Assembly (NCBI GenBank): GCA_003671195.1
Contig: QWPJ01000159.1
Span: 1-36,348 of the forward strand
Reading direction: 5' to 3'
Source of the DNA: Planctomycetota bacterium
GTDB taxonomy: Bacteria; Planctomycetota; Planctomycetia; Pirellulales; Pirellulaceae
Length of the DNA: 36,348 nucleotides
Shown here one piece after another: positions 1 through 8,384 of the stretch. The stretch's first letter is position 1. Each line of letters opens with the position of its first letter. The notes under the pieces are model-generated. The model was not told where the DNA came from, made no database searches, and worked only from the letters and a program-made list of their open reading frames with translations. A program made the translations under genes and the position numbers.

Positions 1-648
1 CGAGGTGATTCGAACGGTGATTCGAACGGTGATTCTGTCCAGGCGATCCGTTGGACGCGGCTGACAGAGGGACCCATGCAGAAGCTTCAGTATGGGGATC
101 GGGAGCTCCAGGCGATCGCCGTTGCGGTCATGCCATCGACCTCATTGGAGAGTTTGGCCGATCGGCTTGGTCCATCGACCCGGGGTCCAGAGCGGGAGCT
201 TTATTTGGTGCTGGATCGATTTGAAAAACCTGGGAATCTCGGAGCCGCTCTTCGAACGGCCGATGCGGCCGGCGCAACGGCGGTGCTCGTGAGCGATCCG
301 ATCAGCGAGGTCTGGAATCCCAATGCGATCCGGGCGAGTCTCGGTGCGATGTTTACCGTTCCGATCGCCGTGGCGAGCTCAGGCGACTTGCGCAAGTGGC
401 TTCGCGAGCGTTCGATCTGCTGCTATGCGGCGCGGACTGAAAACGGTTCGGACTATTCCCAGGTTCATTTTGCCAAAAAATCGGCGATCATCATCGGAAG
501 CGAGGCTCATGGGCTCGAGGACCGTTGGAAGTCCGAGGAAATCACCCCGGTTCATATCCCGATGTACGGGAAGATCGATTCCCTGAACGCCTCGGTCACT
601 TGCTCTATTTTGCTTTTCGAGCTCATTCGGCAGTGGCAATCGGCTTGA
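1..648 (+). CDS. SPOUT (TrmH/SpoU) family RNA 2'-O-methyltransferase, 5' end outside window
   Basis: This is an S-adenosylmethionine-dependent RNA ribose methyltransferase with the trefoil-knot SPOUT fold. The three SPOUT motifs are visible: DRFEKPGNLGAALRTADAAG (motif 1), IIIGSEAHGLEDRW (motif 2) and SLNASVTCSILLFE (motif 3, SAM knot). An ATG lies at 76, but the frame is open back to base 1. The stretch KLQYGDRELQAIAVA just after that ATG looks like the usual linker between the N-terminal substrate-binding domain and the catalytic domain. I therefore infer that the true start lies upstream of the window and that the ATG is internal. Bases 5-36 hold a 12-bp tandem repeat (GGTGATTCGAAC) encoding an Asp-Ser-Asn-Gly stretch, perhaps an interdomain linker. 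The RNA target (rRNA or tRNA) cannot be told from this sequence. Confidence 0.88.
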   Translation, partial: RGDSNGDSNGDSVQAIRWTRLTEGPMQKLQYGDRELQAIAVAVMPSTSLESLADRLGPSTRGPERELYLVLDRFEKPGNLGAALRTADAAGATAVLVSDPISEVWNPNAIRASLGAMFTVPIAVASSGDLRKWLRERSICCYAARTENGSDYSQVHFAKKSAIIIGSEAHGLEDRWKSEEITPVHIPMYGKIDSLNASVTCSILLFELIRQWQSA

Positions 649-728
649 GAGCCTTTTGTATTCTTGAGCGGATTCCCAAGGTTTGGTACTCTGAGCATGT
701 ACAAACCTAATCTCCTGCCCAATCCAAT

Positions 729-1514
729 ATGATCACCCGCAAACCGATATTTCCGAACGTTATCGAATTGAATGTCCAAGCCGGCCACTTGATCGGGTGC
801 AATCTCTATCTGATCTATGACCGAGACGAATGGTTGCTCATCGACATCGGATACGAGGAGCACGTCGACGAGATCGTCGATTTGATTCGAGATTTGGATT
901 TCCCTTTATCCAAATGCAAAACGTTGCTGGCGACCCATGCCGATGTGGACCATTGCCAAGGGTTAGCCAAGGCCAAGCAGATGCTCAAGACCACCGTAAC
1001 TGCGCATCCGAAGGCAGCGGATCTTTTGGAGAGTGGCGACCGATTGCAGACCTTCGCAGAGATCCATGCGCAGGGGATCTCTGAGCCGATGCCCAAGGTG
1101 AGCGTCGAGCATCGGGTCAAGGATGGAGACCGAATCCATGTGGGAGGAATTGAGATAGTCGTCTGGTCGACCCCCGGGCATGCCGATAGCCAGTTGGCAT
1201 TCCAGTTCGGTAACATATTGTTCAGCGGTGACAACATCTACCGCGACGAGGGGGTCGGAGCGATCGATGCGCATCATGGGAGTGACATTCCATCGTTCAT
1301 CAAGTCGTTGGAGAGGATTCGCGACTCATCGATCGAGTGGTTGCTCCCGAGCCATGGACCTTACTTTCGCAAGGACCCTGCGATGATCGACCGAGTGCTC
1401 AAGCGTCTCGATGGATATTTGCATCTGTCGGATTTCGGCACCTGCGCCATCGATTGGCCTTTGATGAAACAGTGGGAGCAAGAGATTGCCGAAGGAAGAT
1501 ATCCAGGAAACTAG
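729..1514 (+). CDS. MBL-fold metallo-hydrolase
   Basis: This is a metallo-beta-lactamase-fold hydrolase of 261 residues, a usual length for a single-domain member. The metal-site motif is THADVDH at residues 69-75. The canonical form is HxHxDH, but here the second histidine is Asp72; His70, Asp74 and His75 are kept. Further ligands fit His151 (STPGHADSQ), Asp168 (LFSGDNIY) and His209 (LLPSHGPY). The ATG at 729 has no clear Shine-Dalgarno site. The 3' end overlaps the next gene by 29 bases, which suggests co-transcription. The substrate is unknown; glyoxalase II-like thioesterases and many other hydrolases share this fold. No signal peptide is seen, so it is probably cytoplasmic. Confidence 0.88.
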   Translation: MITRKPIFPNVIELNVQAGHLIGCNLYLIYDRDEWLLIDIGYEEHVDEIVDLIRDLDFPLSKCKTLLATHADVDHCQGLAKAKQMLKTTVTAHPKAADLLESGDRLQTFAEIHAQGISEPMPKVSVEHRVKDGDRIHVGGIEIVVWSTPGHADSQLAFQFGNILFSGDNIYRDEGVGAIDAHHGSDIPSFIKSLERIRDSSIEWLLPSHGPYFRKDPAMIDRVLKRLDGYLHLSDFGTCAIDWPLMKQWEQEIAEGRYPGN

Positions 1515-1848
1515 CCGTGGGGAGTCGGCCCCGGAAGTTGAAATCCCGGTAATTGAAAATCCGGCGATCGAAGTTCCGGTGGCTCCATCGCATGGCATCA
1601 ATGCGCAGCGCACCAGTCGCCCACGCAGCGAGTGGGAGCAGCTTGTGTCGAACCGCAAGGTGATTTTGGCGATGCTTTTTTTCGTCACCGGTGCACTGGG
1701 GCTTCCGCTGCTCTGGCTGAGTCCGGCTTTTAACGCGACCGAGAAGGTCATTTGGTCGCTAGTCACCCTTGTCTATACGCTGATGCTCATCGGGCTTTGC
1801 GTGGCCATTTGCTATTGGGCCTATTCTCAAGTCATGCTTTCGATATGA
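1486..1848 (+). CDS. small two-helix membrane protein of unknown function
   Basis: I do not recognise this 120-residue protein. The N-terminal 50 residues are acidic and proline-rich (repeated E-I-P-V-type segments) and look disordered. Two hydrophobic helices follow, roughly residues 59-79 and 87-113. The only reasonable start is a TTG at 1486, inside the end of the MBL hydrolase gene; GGGAG lies about 9 bases upstream, and no ATG occurs before the first membrane helix. The overlap suggests translational coupling to the hydrolase. Hydropathy and a reading frame much longer than chance support it as real, but no family was recognised. Confidence 0.65.
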   Translation: MPKEDIQETSRGESAPEVEIPVIENPAIEVPVAPSHGINAQRTSRPRSEWEQLVSNRKVILAMLFFVTGALGLPLLWLSPAFNATEKVIWSLVTLVYTLMLIGLCVAICYWAYSQVMLSI

Positions 1849-1992
1849 CGTTTGGCTTCGATCCGATCGGCAACCATCACCGAATGGCCGCCAAAGTGGT
1901 TTCTAAAATTGAGCGCGGCCGACCGGCCACTTCGGTGCATGGTTTTGTTCTGGCTGTTTTTCGTGAGCGCGCTCGTGCTCAGCGAAGAGTTC

Positions 1993-2040
1993 GATTACGA
2001 GCACGAGTACCGTCCGCCACGGCGGACTGAGCACTAGCAC
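1993..2040. repeat. CGAGTAC-type intergenic repeat with internal hairpin, possible bidirectional terminator
   Basis: The sequence has the form CACGAGTACC, a hairpin, then TGAGCAC. The hairpin arms GTCCGCC (2012-2018) and GGCGGAC (2021-2027) are perfectly complementary around AC. It sits between two convergent genes. On the other strand, the repeats at 8385-8440 read CGAGTACC-GTTTCAC-TGAGTACGAG, which is the same flank with a different insert. I infer a shared repeat family with a variable centre. A short TTG-started frame (1852-2037) spans it and ends in Glu/Tyr/Arg encoded by the repeat; I do not call it a gene. Confidence 0.5.
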
Positions 2041-2081
2041 GATGGGATCCTGTGGACGCGTAAGGCCCGATCTGGGGCATA

Positions 2082-2837
2082 TCAGCGATCCGATCTGTCG
2101 GTAGAAACAGGGGGAGGAATTCTCGTTACACTTCCGGCAGCAGCGGGCGAAACCGAGTTGGATATAGGCCGAGTCTTCAATTCCTGGCCGATGAGCTCGG
2201 TTCGAATTTTTCCCTCAAGTCCCCCGAGTCGGCGGACCAAGACGCCGATTTGCTCGTCGATATCCCGAAAAATCCTACCGATTCGGCCCTCGAAATAATG
2301 CGAGGCGACCGCCGCGGGGATGGCCACCATCAGGCCCGCAAGTGTCGTCACGAGCGCTTCGTAGATCCCGACGGCCAGAAAATCGGCGCGGTTCTGACCT
2401 GCGGTGAGTTTGGTCGTATCGTGGAACGCCCGGATCAAACCCCAGACCGTACCTAGAAGTCCTAAAAGGGGCGCGATCCCAGCCCCTAGGTTCAACCAAC
2501 GGACGTTTGCATAAGCCCGATCGACTTGCCGTTGGACCGTCTCGCCGACGGCAGCTTGAATCTCCCCGTAGGACCGGCCGGCCCGTAACAAGGCGGATTG
2601 GACGATCTGCTCGAAGGGCGAATTACCACGGCATTGGCTATACAATTCCACCGGATCGAGGGTTTCGAGTTGAAGTCCAGTACGAAGTGACTTCAGGGGT
2701 TTAGAAGGCATCAATTTGCCTCGGCGAAGTCCGATCCAACGATCGAAGACAAACGTCACGACCAGCAGGCTCATCAGGCCGATCGGGATCATGAAGATGC
2801 CGCCGCGAACCAGAAGATCGAAAAAATCGATCCCCAT
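2082..2837 (-). CDS. MotA/TolQ/ExbB proton channel family protein
   Basis: This is an inner-membrane subunit of a proton-motive-force-driven motor (ExbB/TolQ family). From the chosen start it has 251 residues. It begins MGIDFFDLLVRGGIFMIPIG, the usual first membrane helix of ExbB, followed by a long cytoplasmic segment. The family hallmark region, LNLGAGIAPLLGLLGTVWGLIRAF with a later ALVTTLAGLMVAIPAAVA helix, supplies the other two helices. I chose the ATG at 2837 because GGAGG lies about 10 bases upstream and the protein then starts at helix 1; the frame could extend to an ATG at 2879 or a TTG at 2942. No ExbD/TolR partner is adjacent, since the next gene downstream runs convergently, so the partner must be encoded elsewhere. 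Confidence 0.88.
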   Translation of the reverse strand: MGIDFFDLLVRGGIFMIPIGLMSLLVVTFVFDRWIGLRRGKLMPSKPLKSLRTGLQLETLDPVELYSQCRGNSPFEQIVQSALLRAGRSYGEIQAAVGETVQRQVDRAYANVRWLNLGAGIAPLLGLLGTVWGLIRAFHDTTKLTAGQNRADFLAVGIYEALVTTLAGLMVAIPAAVASHYFEGRIGRIFRDIDEQIGVLVRRLGGLEGKIRTELIGQELKTRPISNSVSPAAAGSVTRIPPPVSTDRSDR

Positions 2838-3159
2838 CTGTCTAGCCCCTCCGGTCTGTCCGATGATCCACACCTGCATAGGTCTGCCGCTTCTGATTCG
2901 CTTTCGAGTCGCACTTTCCAATCTTACGAAAATCCCGCGCAAATCCTGCGCAGTCGGTATCTTGCCGGGTCGGTACCAAGGCTACCGAGCTGCGAAATTC
3001 CGAATGGCGCGATTGTAGCCTTTTTGATGGCCAGCGGAATCTTTTTCCCCGATCCTCAGGCTCGATCTGCCAGCAATCGGCAGCTAGATCGCCTGGGGAA
3101 ACCTAGACTATCGCGCCCAAGCATGGAAAAATCTACGCAATTGTGATATCTTACCCATC

Positions 3160-4167
3160 ATGAAACAGCCACTTTCCGGTATTTTCACTCCGAACATCAC
3201 TCCCTTGGATTCCCGAGGTCGGCTCGACGAGCAGAAGCTTCGCAGCTACGTCGATTGGCTCATCGAGAAGGGGGTCCATGGATTGTATCCCAACGGCAGC
3301 ACAGGGGAGTTCGTTCGCTTTACCCCTGAGGAGCGTCGCCGGGTCATCGAGGTCGTTGCTGACCAGACCCAGGGACGAGTTCCGATTTTGGCAGGAGCGG
3401 CCGAAGCGAACGTGTCCGAGACGATTCGCGCTTGCGATCTGTACGGCAGTCTAGGTTGTCGAGCCGTCGCGATTGTAGCGCCCTTTTATTACCGTCTTGC
3501 GCCCGATGGAGTCTTTGCATATTTCAAGGAGATCGCCGATCGAGTCTCGGTCGACGTGACTCTTTACAACATCCCGTTGTTCGCCTCGCCGATCGACGTG
3601 GCAACCGTCAAGCGTCTGGCCCAAGAGTGCCCGAGGGTCGTCGGGATCAAAGACAGCTCTGGGGATATACCGCACATGATGCGAATGATCTCCGAGGTGC
3701 GGCCAATGAGAAAGGACTTCTTTTTCATGACCGGTTGGGACGCGGCTTTGGTTCCGATGCTTATGATCGGCTGCGACGGCGGGACCAATGCGACGAGCGG
3801 AGTGGTTCCGGAGCTGACTCGAGCGATTTACGAATCCTGCAAAGCGGGACAATGGGATCGGGCCATGCAGTTGCAATACCGGCTATTGCCATTGTTTGAT
3901 GCGATGCTCTCGACGTCGGAATTCCCAGAGGGTTTCCGTCGCGGCGCGAGGATCCGAGGCTGGGATCTTGGCGAATCCCGCCAACCGCTCACCCCGCAAC
4001 AAGCCACGGCGGCCGATGTCGCTCAAGGGAAACTTCAAGAGATGCTCTCGGGATTCGACTTCATGCAATCGCGGTCGAATCCCGCTCGGGAGATCTCATC
4101 GGGCGCGAGCGATTCGGTCATCAACCGGATCGTTCACGAGGTTCTGTCTCAACTCAAGTCGGTATAA
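3160..4167 (+). CDS. DapA/NanA-family lyase (aldolase) with C-terminal amphipathic extension
   Basis: This is a class I (Schiff-base) aldolase/lyase of the dihydrodipicolinate synthase / N-acetylneuraminate lyase family. The family marks are NGSTGEF at 45-51, the catalytic Tyr136 in YNIP and the Schiff-base Lys164 in GIKDSSGD. The TIM barrel ends near residue 295, the usual family length. About 40 more residues follow: a Ser/Arg/Ala linker and a predicted amphipathic helix (residues 318-335, [18 protein letters not shown]). That tail has the i, i+1, i+4, i+5 hydrophobic pattern of bacterial-microcompartment encapsulation peptides. Lysine-pathway DapA does not need such a tail, so I infer a catabolic sugar-acid or keto-acid lyase. 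No shell-protein gene is in the window. It is followed on the same strand by the ComEA-like gene after 37 bases. Confidence 0.85.
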   Translation: MKQPLSGIFTPNITPLDSRGRLDEQKLRSYVDWLIEKGVHGLYPNGSTGEFVRFTPEERRRVIEVVADQTQGRVPILAGAAEANVSETIRACDLYGSLGCRAVAIVAPFYYRLAPDGVFAYFKEIADRVSVDVTLYNIPLFASPIDVATVKRLAQECPRVVGIKDSSGDIPHMMRMISEVRPMRKDFFFMTGWDAALVPMLMIGCDGGTNATSGVVPELTRAIYESCKAGQWDRAMQLQYRLLPLFDAMLSTSEFPEGFRRGARIRGWDLGESRQPLTPQQATAADVAQGKLQEMLSGFDFMQSRSNPAREISSGASDSVINRIVHEVLSQLKSV

Positions 4168-4204
4168 CCTCTGGTTGCGAATCAGAGCTTAAGGAACCAA
4201 CGGA

Positions 4205-4618
4205 TTGAGTGACTCCAAGGATGGTCGTCTGATGCAAAGCGAGGATTGGGAATCGAACGTCTCGATGGCGATCGGCGTTCGCAATGGCGCATTGGGCTTG
4301 CTCGCCGTCGCATCCTTGTTGGTTCTGGCGGCCGGTTCGGTTCGGGCTTCTCGAAGTCGACCAGAGAGCCTCGCACCGCAAGTGCAGCTTATGCAACCTT
4401 GGACCGTCGACTTGAATGAAGCGACCAGCCAAGAGTTGCAATTGGTCCCAGGCTTGGGCCCGAAACTCATCGAGGCGATTTTGACTCACCGGGCCGAGCG
4501 TGGGGGCTTCGACCATCTCGACGATTTGGCCGAGATTTCTGGCTTTAAAGAGCAGCGTATCCGAGCGTTATCGAGGTACCTGCGCATCGATCCGTCATCG
4601 CCTAGAGACCCCGATTAG
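4205..4618 (+). CDS. ComEA-like helix-hairpin-helix protein
   Basis: This is a 137-residue membrane-anchored DNA-binding protein. A hydrophobic segment at about residues 27-46 (GALGLLAVASLLVLAAG) is followed by a tandem helix-hairpin-helix domain: VDLNEATSQELQLVPGLGPKLIEAI, then FDHLDDLAEISGFKEQRI. This is the typical ComEA/Competence-type HhH arrangement, which in competent bacteria binds incoming double-stranded DNA outside the inner membrane. The start is uncertain: TTG at 4205 has AAGGA at good spacing, and ATG at 4232 also has AAGGA upstream; both keep the membrane anchor. It ends 3 bases before uvrB and is probably co-transcribed with it. No other competence genes are in the window, so a role in DNA uptake is only inferred. 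Confidence 0.85.
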   Translation: MSDSKDGRLMQSEDWESNVSMAIGVRNGALGLLAVASLLVLAAGSVRASRSRPESLAPQVQLMQPWTVDLNEATSQELQLVPGLGPKLIEAILTHRAERGGFDHLDDLAEISGFKEQRIRALSRYLRIDPSSPRDPD

Positions 4619-4621
4619 CCA

Positions 4622-6799
4622 ATGATCAACAAACCGTTCGAGCTCGAGAGCAGTTACAAGCCCGCTGGGGATCAACCCCAAGCCATCCAGTCCTTGGTCC
4701 GAGGGCTCCGTCGCGGGACGCCCCAGCAGGTGCTCATGGGGGTAACAGGCTCAGGGAAGACATTTACGATGGCCAACGTCATCGAGCAGGTCCAGAGGCC
4801 GACGTTGATCCTGAGCCACAACAAGACGCTCGCCGCGCAGTTGTACGCCGAATTCCGAGAGTTCTTCCCTCGCAACGCCGTCCACTATTTCATCAGTTAC
4901 TACGACTACTACCAACCTGAAGCCTATATCCCCCAAAAGGATCTTTACATCGAGAAAGACTCCTCGATCAACGAGGAAATCGAACGCTTGCGACTGGCAG
5001 CAACGAGTGCCTTGATCACCCGTCGAGATTGCATCATCGTCGCGAGCGTCTCTTGCATCTTCGGATTGGGCTCCCCGGAGATGTACAGCAAGATGGTCAT
5101 CCCCATCCATCTTGGCGAACTATTGATCCGAGAGGAATTTCTGCTCAAGCTTATCAACATCCAATACTTCCGCACCGAGTCGAACATTGAGCGGGGCAAA
5201 TTCCGCATCCGTGGCGACACCATCGAGGTCTGGCCTCCTTATGAGGACTTCGCATTGCGATTGGAATTCTGGGGCAATGAAGTTGAGAAGTTGACGATTA
5301 TCCAGCCGGAGACCGGCGAGGCGCTCTCGCGCGAGCAGAACCTCATGATCTATCCGGCCAAGCATTTCGTAACCGACGATCAACGGATCTTTGAAGCGAT
5401 CCGAGTGATCCGCAAGGAGTTGGAAGAGCAGTTGGCCAAGTTCAAGAAAGAGGGAAAGATCCTCGAGGCCCAACGCCTCGAATCGCGCACCAAATACGAC
5501 TTGGAAATGCTCTCGATCGCAGGCCATTGCCCGGGGATCGAAAACTACTCGCGCCCTCTTTCAGGCAAACCGGCAGGCTCAGCTCCCGATACCCTCCATG
5601 ATTTTTTCCCAAAGGATTACTTTGTCATCGTCGATGAATCCCACGTGACGATTCCCCAAGTCCGCGCGATGTATTTCGGCGACCACAACCGAAAAACAAG
5701 CCTCGTCGATCACGGCTTTCGTCTGCCCTGCGCGCTGGACAATCGCCCTTTGAAATTCGACGAATGGGAAAAGAAGATCAACCAAGTCGTCTATGTATCG
5801 GCCACGCCTGGGGACTACGAATTGGAGAAGACCGGCGGAGAAGTCGTCGAACAAGTGATCCGTCCGACGGGGCTTCTCGATCCGATCATCGAGATCGTTT
5901 CGGCCCAAGGCCAGATCAACCACTTGCTCGGACAAATCAAAGAGCGCGTCGCGTTGGGCGATCGGGTGCTGATCACCGCGTTGACAAAACGACTCGCCGA
6001 GGACCTGTCCAACTACTTCTGCGATCAAGACATCAAGTGCCGATGGCTCCACAGCGAACTCGATGCTTTCGAACGGGTCGATCTGCTCAAGGACTTGCGC
6101 GAAGGCCATTGCGATGTGATCGTCGGTGTGAACCTTCTGCGCGAGGGTCTCGATCTACCCGAAGTCTCCCTGGTTGCCATCCTCGATGCCGACAAGGAAG
6201 GATTTCTTCGGAGCGAGACATCGCTGATTCAAACCATCGGCCGCGCTGCGAGGAACGTCAACTCAAAGGTGATTCTCTATGCCGATCGAGTCACCCAAGC
6301 GATGCAAATCGCCATCGAGGAAACCAACCGCCGACGCAAAAAACAACAAGAATACAACTTAGCCAATAACATCACCCCAACGACGGTTCGCAAGAGTGTG
6401 TCGGCAAGTATCCAAGAGCACGCCAAATTCCGCAAAAAAGCCCGCGATTTGATCCTCCAAAGCGCGCCTCCGAAGATCGTCACCGAAGAGTATCTCAAGG
6501 AACTCGAGAAAGAGATGATGGAGGCTGCCGAAGAGATGGAATTCGAACGGGCCGCCGCGATTCGCGACAAAATCCAACGCAACAAAAATCGAGTCGGTCA
6601 ACCCGTCGACACCGAAAACACCGGTTCAGGGGGGGATGGATCCCAGGGATCAAGCACCGGGGAAAACTCCAAACGGCCTGCGTCCAAATACCGAAGGCAA
6701 CGCGGAAACACCTTCCGAGGCGACCGGTCAAAGGACCGCGGGTCCCCGAAAGACGATGAGGACCGAAAAGGGAAACGAAAGCCACCTCAAGACGGCTAA
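4622..6799 (+). CDS. uvrB: excinuclease ABC subunit B (UvrB)
   Basis: UvrB is the damage-verifying helicase-like subunit of nucleotide excision repair, acting with UvrA and UvrC. All landmarks are present: Walker A GVTGSGKT near residue 41; the beta-hairpin region YYDYYQPEAYIPQKD; the DESH box in FVIVDESHVTIPQ; VYVSATPGDYE; the helicase motif VI region QTIGRAARNVNSKV; and a C-terminal UVR domain (YLKELEKEMMEAAEEMEFE) for UvrC contact. The protein has 725 residues against about 660-680 usually. The excess is a tail of about 68 residues (658-725) that is Gly/Ser-rich and then strongly basic with Arg-Gly and Lys-Arg runs, and is probably disordered. The ATG start is 3 bases after the ComEA-like gene. 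Confidence 0.97.
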   Translation: MINKPFELESSYKPAGDQPQAIQSLVRGLRRGTPQQVLMGVTGSGKTFTMANVIEQVQRPTLILSHNKTLAAQLYAEFREFFPRNAVHYFISYYDYYQPEAYIPQKDLYIEKDSSINEEIERLRLAATSALITRRDCIIVASVSCIFGLGSPEMYSKMVIPIHLGELLIREEFLLKLINIQYFRTESNIERGKFRIRGDTIEVWPPYEDFALRLEFWGNEVEKLTIIQPETGEALSREQNLMIYPAKHFVTDDQRIFEAIRVIRKELEEQLAKFKKEGKILEAQRLESRTKYDLEMLSIAGHCPGIENYSRPLSGKPAGSAPDTLHDFFPKDYFVIVDESHVTIPQVRAMYFGDHNRKTSLVDHGFRLPCALDNRPLKFDEWEKKINQVVYVSATPGDYELEKTGGEVVEQVIRPTGLLDPIIEIVSAQGQINHLLGQIKERVALGDRVLITALTKRLAEDLSNYFCDQDIKCRWLHSELDAFERVDLLKDLREGHCDVIVGVNLLREGLDLPEVSLVAILDADKEGFLRSETSLIQTIGRAARNVNSKVILYADRVTQAMQIAIEETNRRRKKQQEYNLANNITPTTVRKSVSASIQEHAKFRKKARDLILQSAPPKIVTEEYLKELEKEMMEAAEEMEFERAAAIRDKIQRNKNRVGQPVDTENTGSGGDGSQGSSTGENSKRPASKYRRQRGNTFRGDRSKDRGSPKDDEDRKGKRKPPQDG

Positions 6800-6897
6800 A
6801 GAGACCGGACACAGACCGTTCGGACTTGACCTGCCAGGGTCCGTTTTGCTATCAGACCTCAAAGCTTGATTTCTTGTTCTCTTGTGAGGCTTTGACG

Positions 6898-8037
6898 ATG
6901 CGACGGTTTGCCATCCCCACGCTGCTTTTTACCGCCCTTTGTTTCGCATGCACCAGTGCCCAGGCCCAAGTTGGTCGGACTCAGAGCAAATCCCAGAGCA
7001 AAACCCCGAGCAAGGTACAGGGCCGACCAGCCGCTGGGACTTCCCCAAGTGCCGCTAGCCAAAGTACCGATCCCGAAATCCTGGTCACCCAGGCAGGAAC
7101 GAAACTTCGGAAAGTCGAGCCCAAGGTCTTGAAGGAAACACCCGCGAGCTCAGGTGCTGAGACTTACCTTTTGCGGTACCGTTTTGAACCCGGATTGATG
7201 CTTCGCAACGAAGTGACCCATCTATCGAAAAACAGCACACGGATCAACTCGGTGCAGCAGGACGCTTCGAGCCGGACGATCACGGATAAGGCTTGGTATG
7301 TCCTGGAATCCGACGAGCAGTTCACCACGTTTGAGTACCTTGTCGAAGCGGTCGATCTTTCCCAGCAGTTCGGAGCCAACGAAGAGATACGCTACAACAC
7401 CAAGGAGCCGAGCGAGCAGATACCCGTGCAATTTGCGGGGGCCGTCGATACGATCGGCAAGGTCGTCTCGACACTGCGGATCGACGCAAGAGGGATGGTC
7501 ATCGCGCGGAGCGATTCGAACGATCCGCCTCACATGGGAATGGGAGACATTACTTTGCCGTTGCCAGAAGCTCCCGTTGCCGTCGGTGCGACTTGGGAGA
7601 TTCCTCGCGAGTTGCGGATCGAGCGCAAGGATGGAACGTCCCGAATGATCAAGTTCCGTGAATTCTTCAAGCTCGACAAGGTCAGTGCGGGGGTGGCGAC
7701 GATTTCGGTTCGAAGCGAGCCGCTCTCGCCGGTCAACGATCCGACCGAGGAAGCGCAAGTCATGCAGCAATTGAGCAACGGAATCATCCAATTCGACATC
7801 GACGCAGGGCGCATGATCTCCAAGGAACTCGCTTGGGACCACCAAGTCGTCTCCTTTTCCGGTGCGGGCAGTCTTTTGGAGTATTCCTCGCGGCTTGAGG
7901 ACCGAGTCGTATCAGCCAAGCTTGAGCCTCGCACGGCGGGCAGTCCTAGGACCAGCGACGTCGTGGAAAAAACCACCTCGGGGAACAACGCATCGAATAA
8001 CACCTCGAAGGCGAACGGGCCGACGACGGCTAAATAA
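6898..8037 (+). CDS. secreted protein of unknown function
   Basis: This 379-residue protein has a clear signal peptide, MRRFAIPTLLFTALCFACTS, with likely cleavage after AQA near residue 23. A Ser/Gln/Lys-rich linker follows to about residue 60. The rest (about 75-345) has a beta-rich pattern with LRYRFEPGLMLRNEV, a central LPLPEAPVAVGATWEIPREL segment and FREFFKLDKV. The Asn/Thr-rich C-terminus looks disordered. It resembles planctomycete secreted proteins in which a VGxTW motif precedes a beta-barrel-like region, but I cannot name a function. The ATG at 6898 starts the signal peptide, so the frame upstream to 6826 is not used. It lies about 100 bases after uvrB and may have its own promoter. 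Confidence 0.82.
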   Translation: MRRFAIPTLLFTALCFACTSAQAQVGRTQSKSQSKTPSKVQGRPAAGTSPSAASQSTDPEILVTQAGTKLRKVEPKVLKETPASSGAETYLLRYRFEPGLMLRNEVTHLSKNSTRINSVQQDASSRTITDKAWYVLESDEQFTTFEYLVEAVDLSQQFGANEEIRYNTKEPSEQIPVQFAGAVDTIGKVVSTLRIDARGMVIARSDSNDPPHMGMGDITLPLPEAPVAVGATWEIPRELRIERKDGTSRMIKFREFFKLDKVSAGVATISVRSEPLSPVNDPTEEAQVMQQLSNGIIQFDIDAGRMISKELAWDHQVVSFSGAGSLLEYSSRLEDRVVSAKLEPRTAGSPRTSDVVEKTTSGNNASNNTSKANGPTTAK

Positions 8038-8110
8038 AGCGTAAAATAAAGCTTCGAATCTGCAGCCTCGACAGCAGAATTTGTGGGTCCATTTTGGCTT
8101 GGGTTAGCTG

Positions 8111-8252
8111 TCGATGGCTGTTTGAACTGCTGCGATGCCGATGGTTGATCGAGGCGGTATGCGGGAAATTGCAGAGACCTAGGGGCCGGATTGCTCTACT
8201 AGATCGAATCGAGTACGAAAAGATGTACGAACAAAGCATTGGATCGAAGTGC
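8111..8252. repeat. intergenic direct repeat, copy 1 (short form)
   Basis: This 142-bp segment is nearly identical to 8436-8600. The shared core starts CGATGGCTGTTTGAACTGC, continues through GAGGCGGTATGCGGGAAATT and ends at AAAGCATTGGA(T/C)CGAAGTGC. Copy 1 has short microsatellites near its right end, with one fewer pair of ATCGA units and a single GTACGA unit. It lies in the gap between two convergent genes. Translations of this repeat give low-complexity frames that should not be called as proteins. Confidence 0.85.
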
Positions 8253-8384
8253 CCGATCGAATGTTTTTGACTCGTGTTGCCAAGTGCTAACTGGCAGGTA
8301 CCAGGCAAGAGAGCCCCATTTCGTTGATCATTCGGCCCTACAATTCGATCAGCCTCGCATCGGATTTCGTCGCACTCGTCCTCT

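Noticed and set aside
1852..2037. TTG-started 61-codon frame with a hydrophobic stretch, 3 bases after the small membrane protein gene
   Set aside because: Weak start, no recognisable family, and its end is encoded by the CGAGTAC repeat and hairpin. It cannot be excluded but is not supported.
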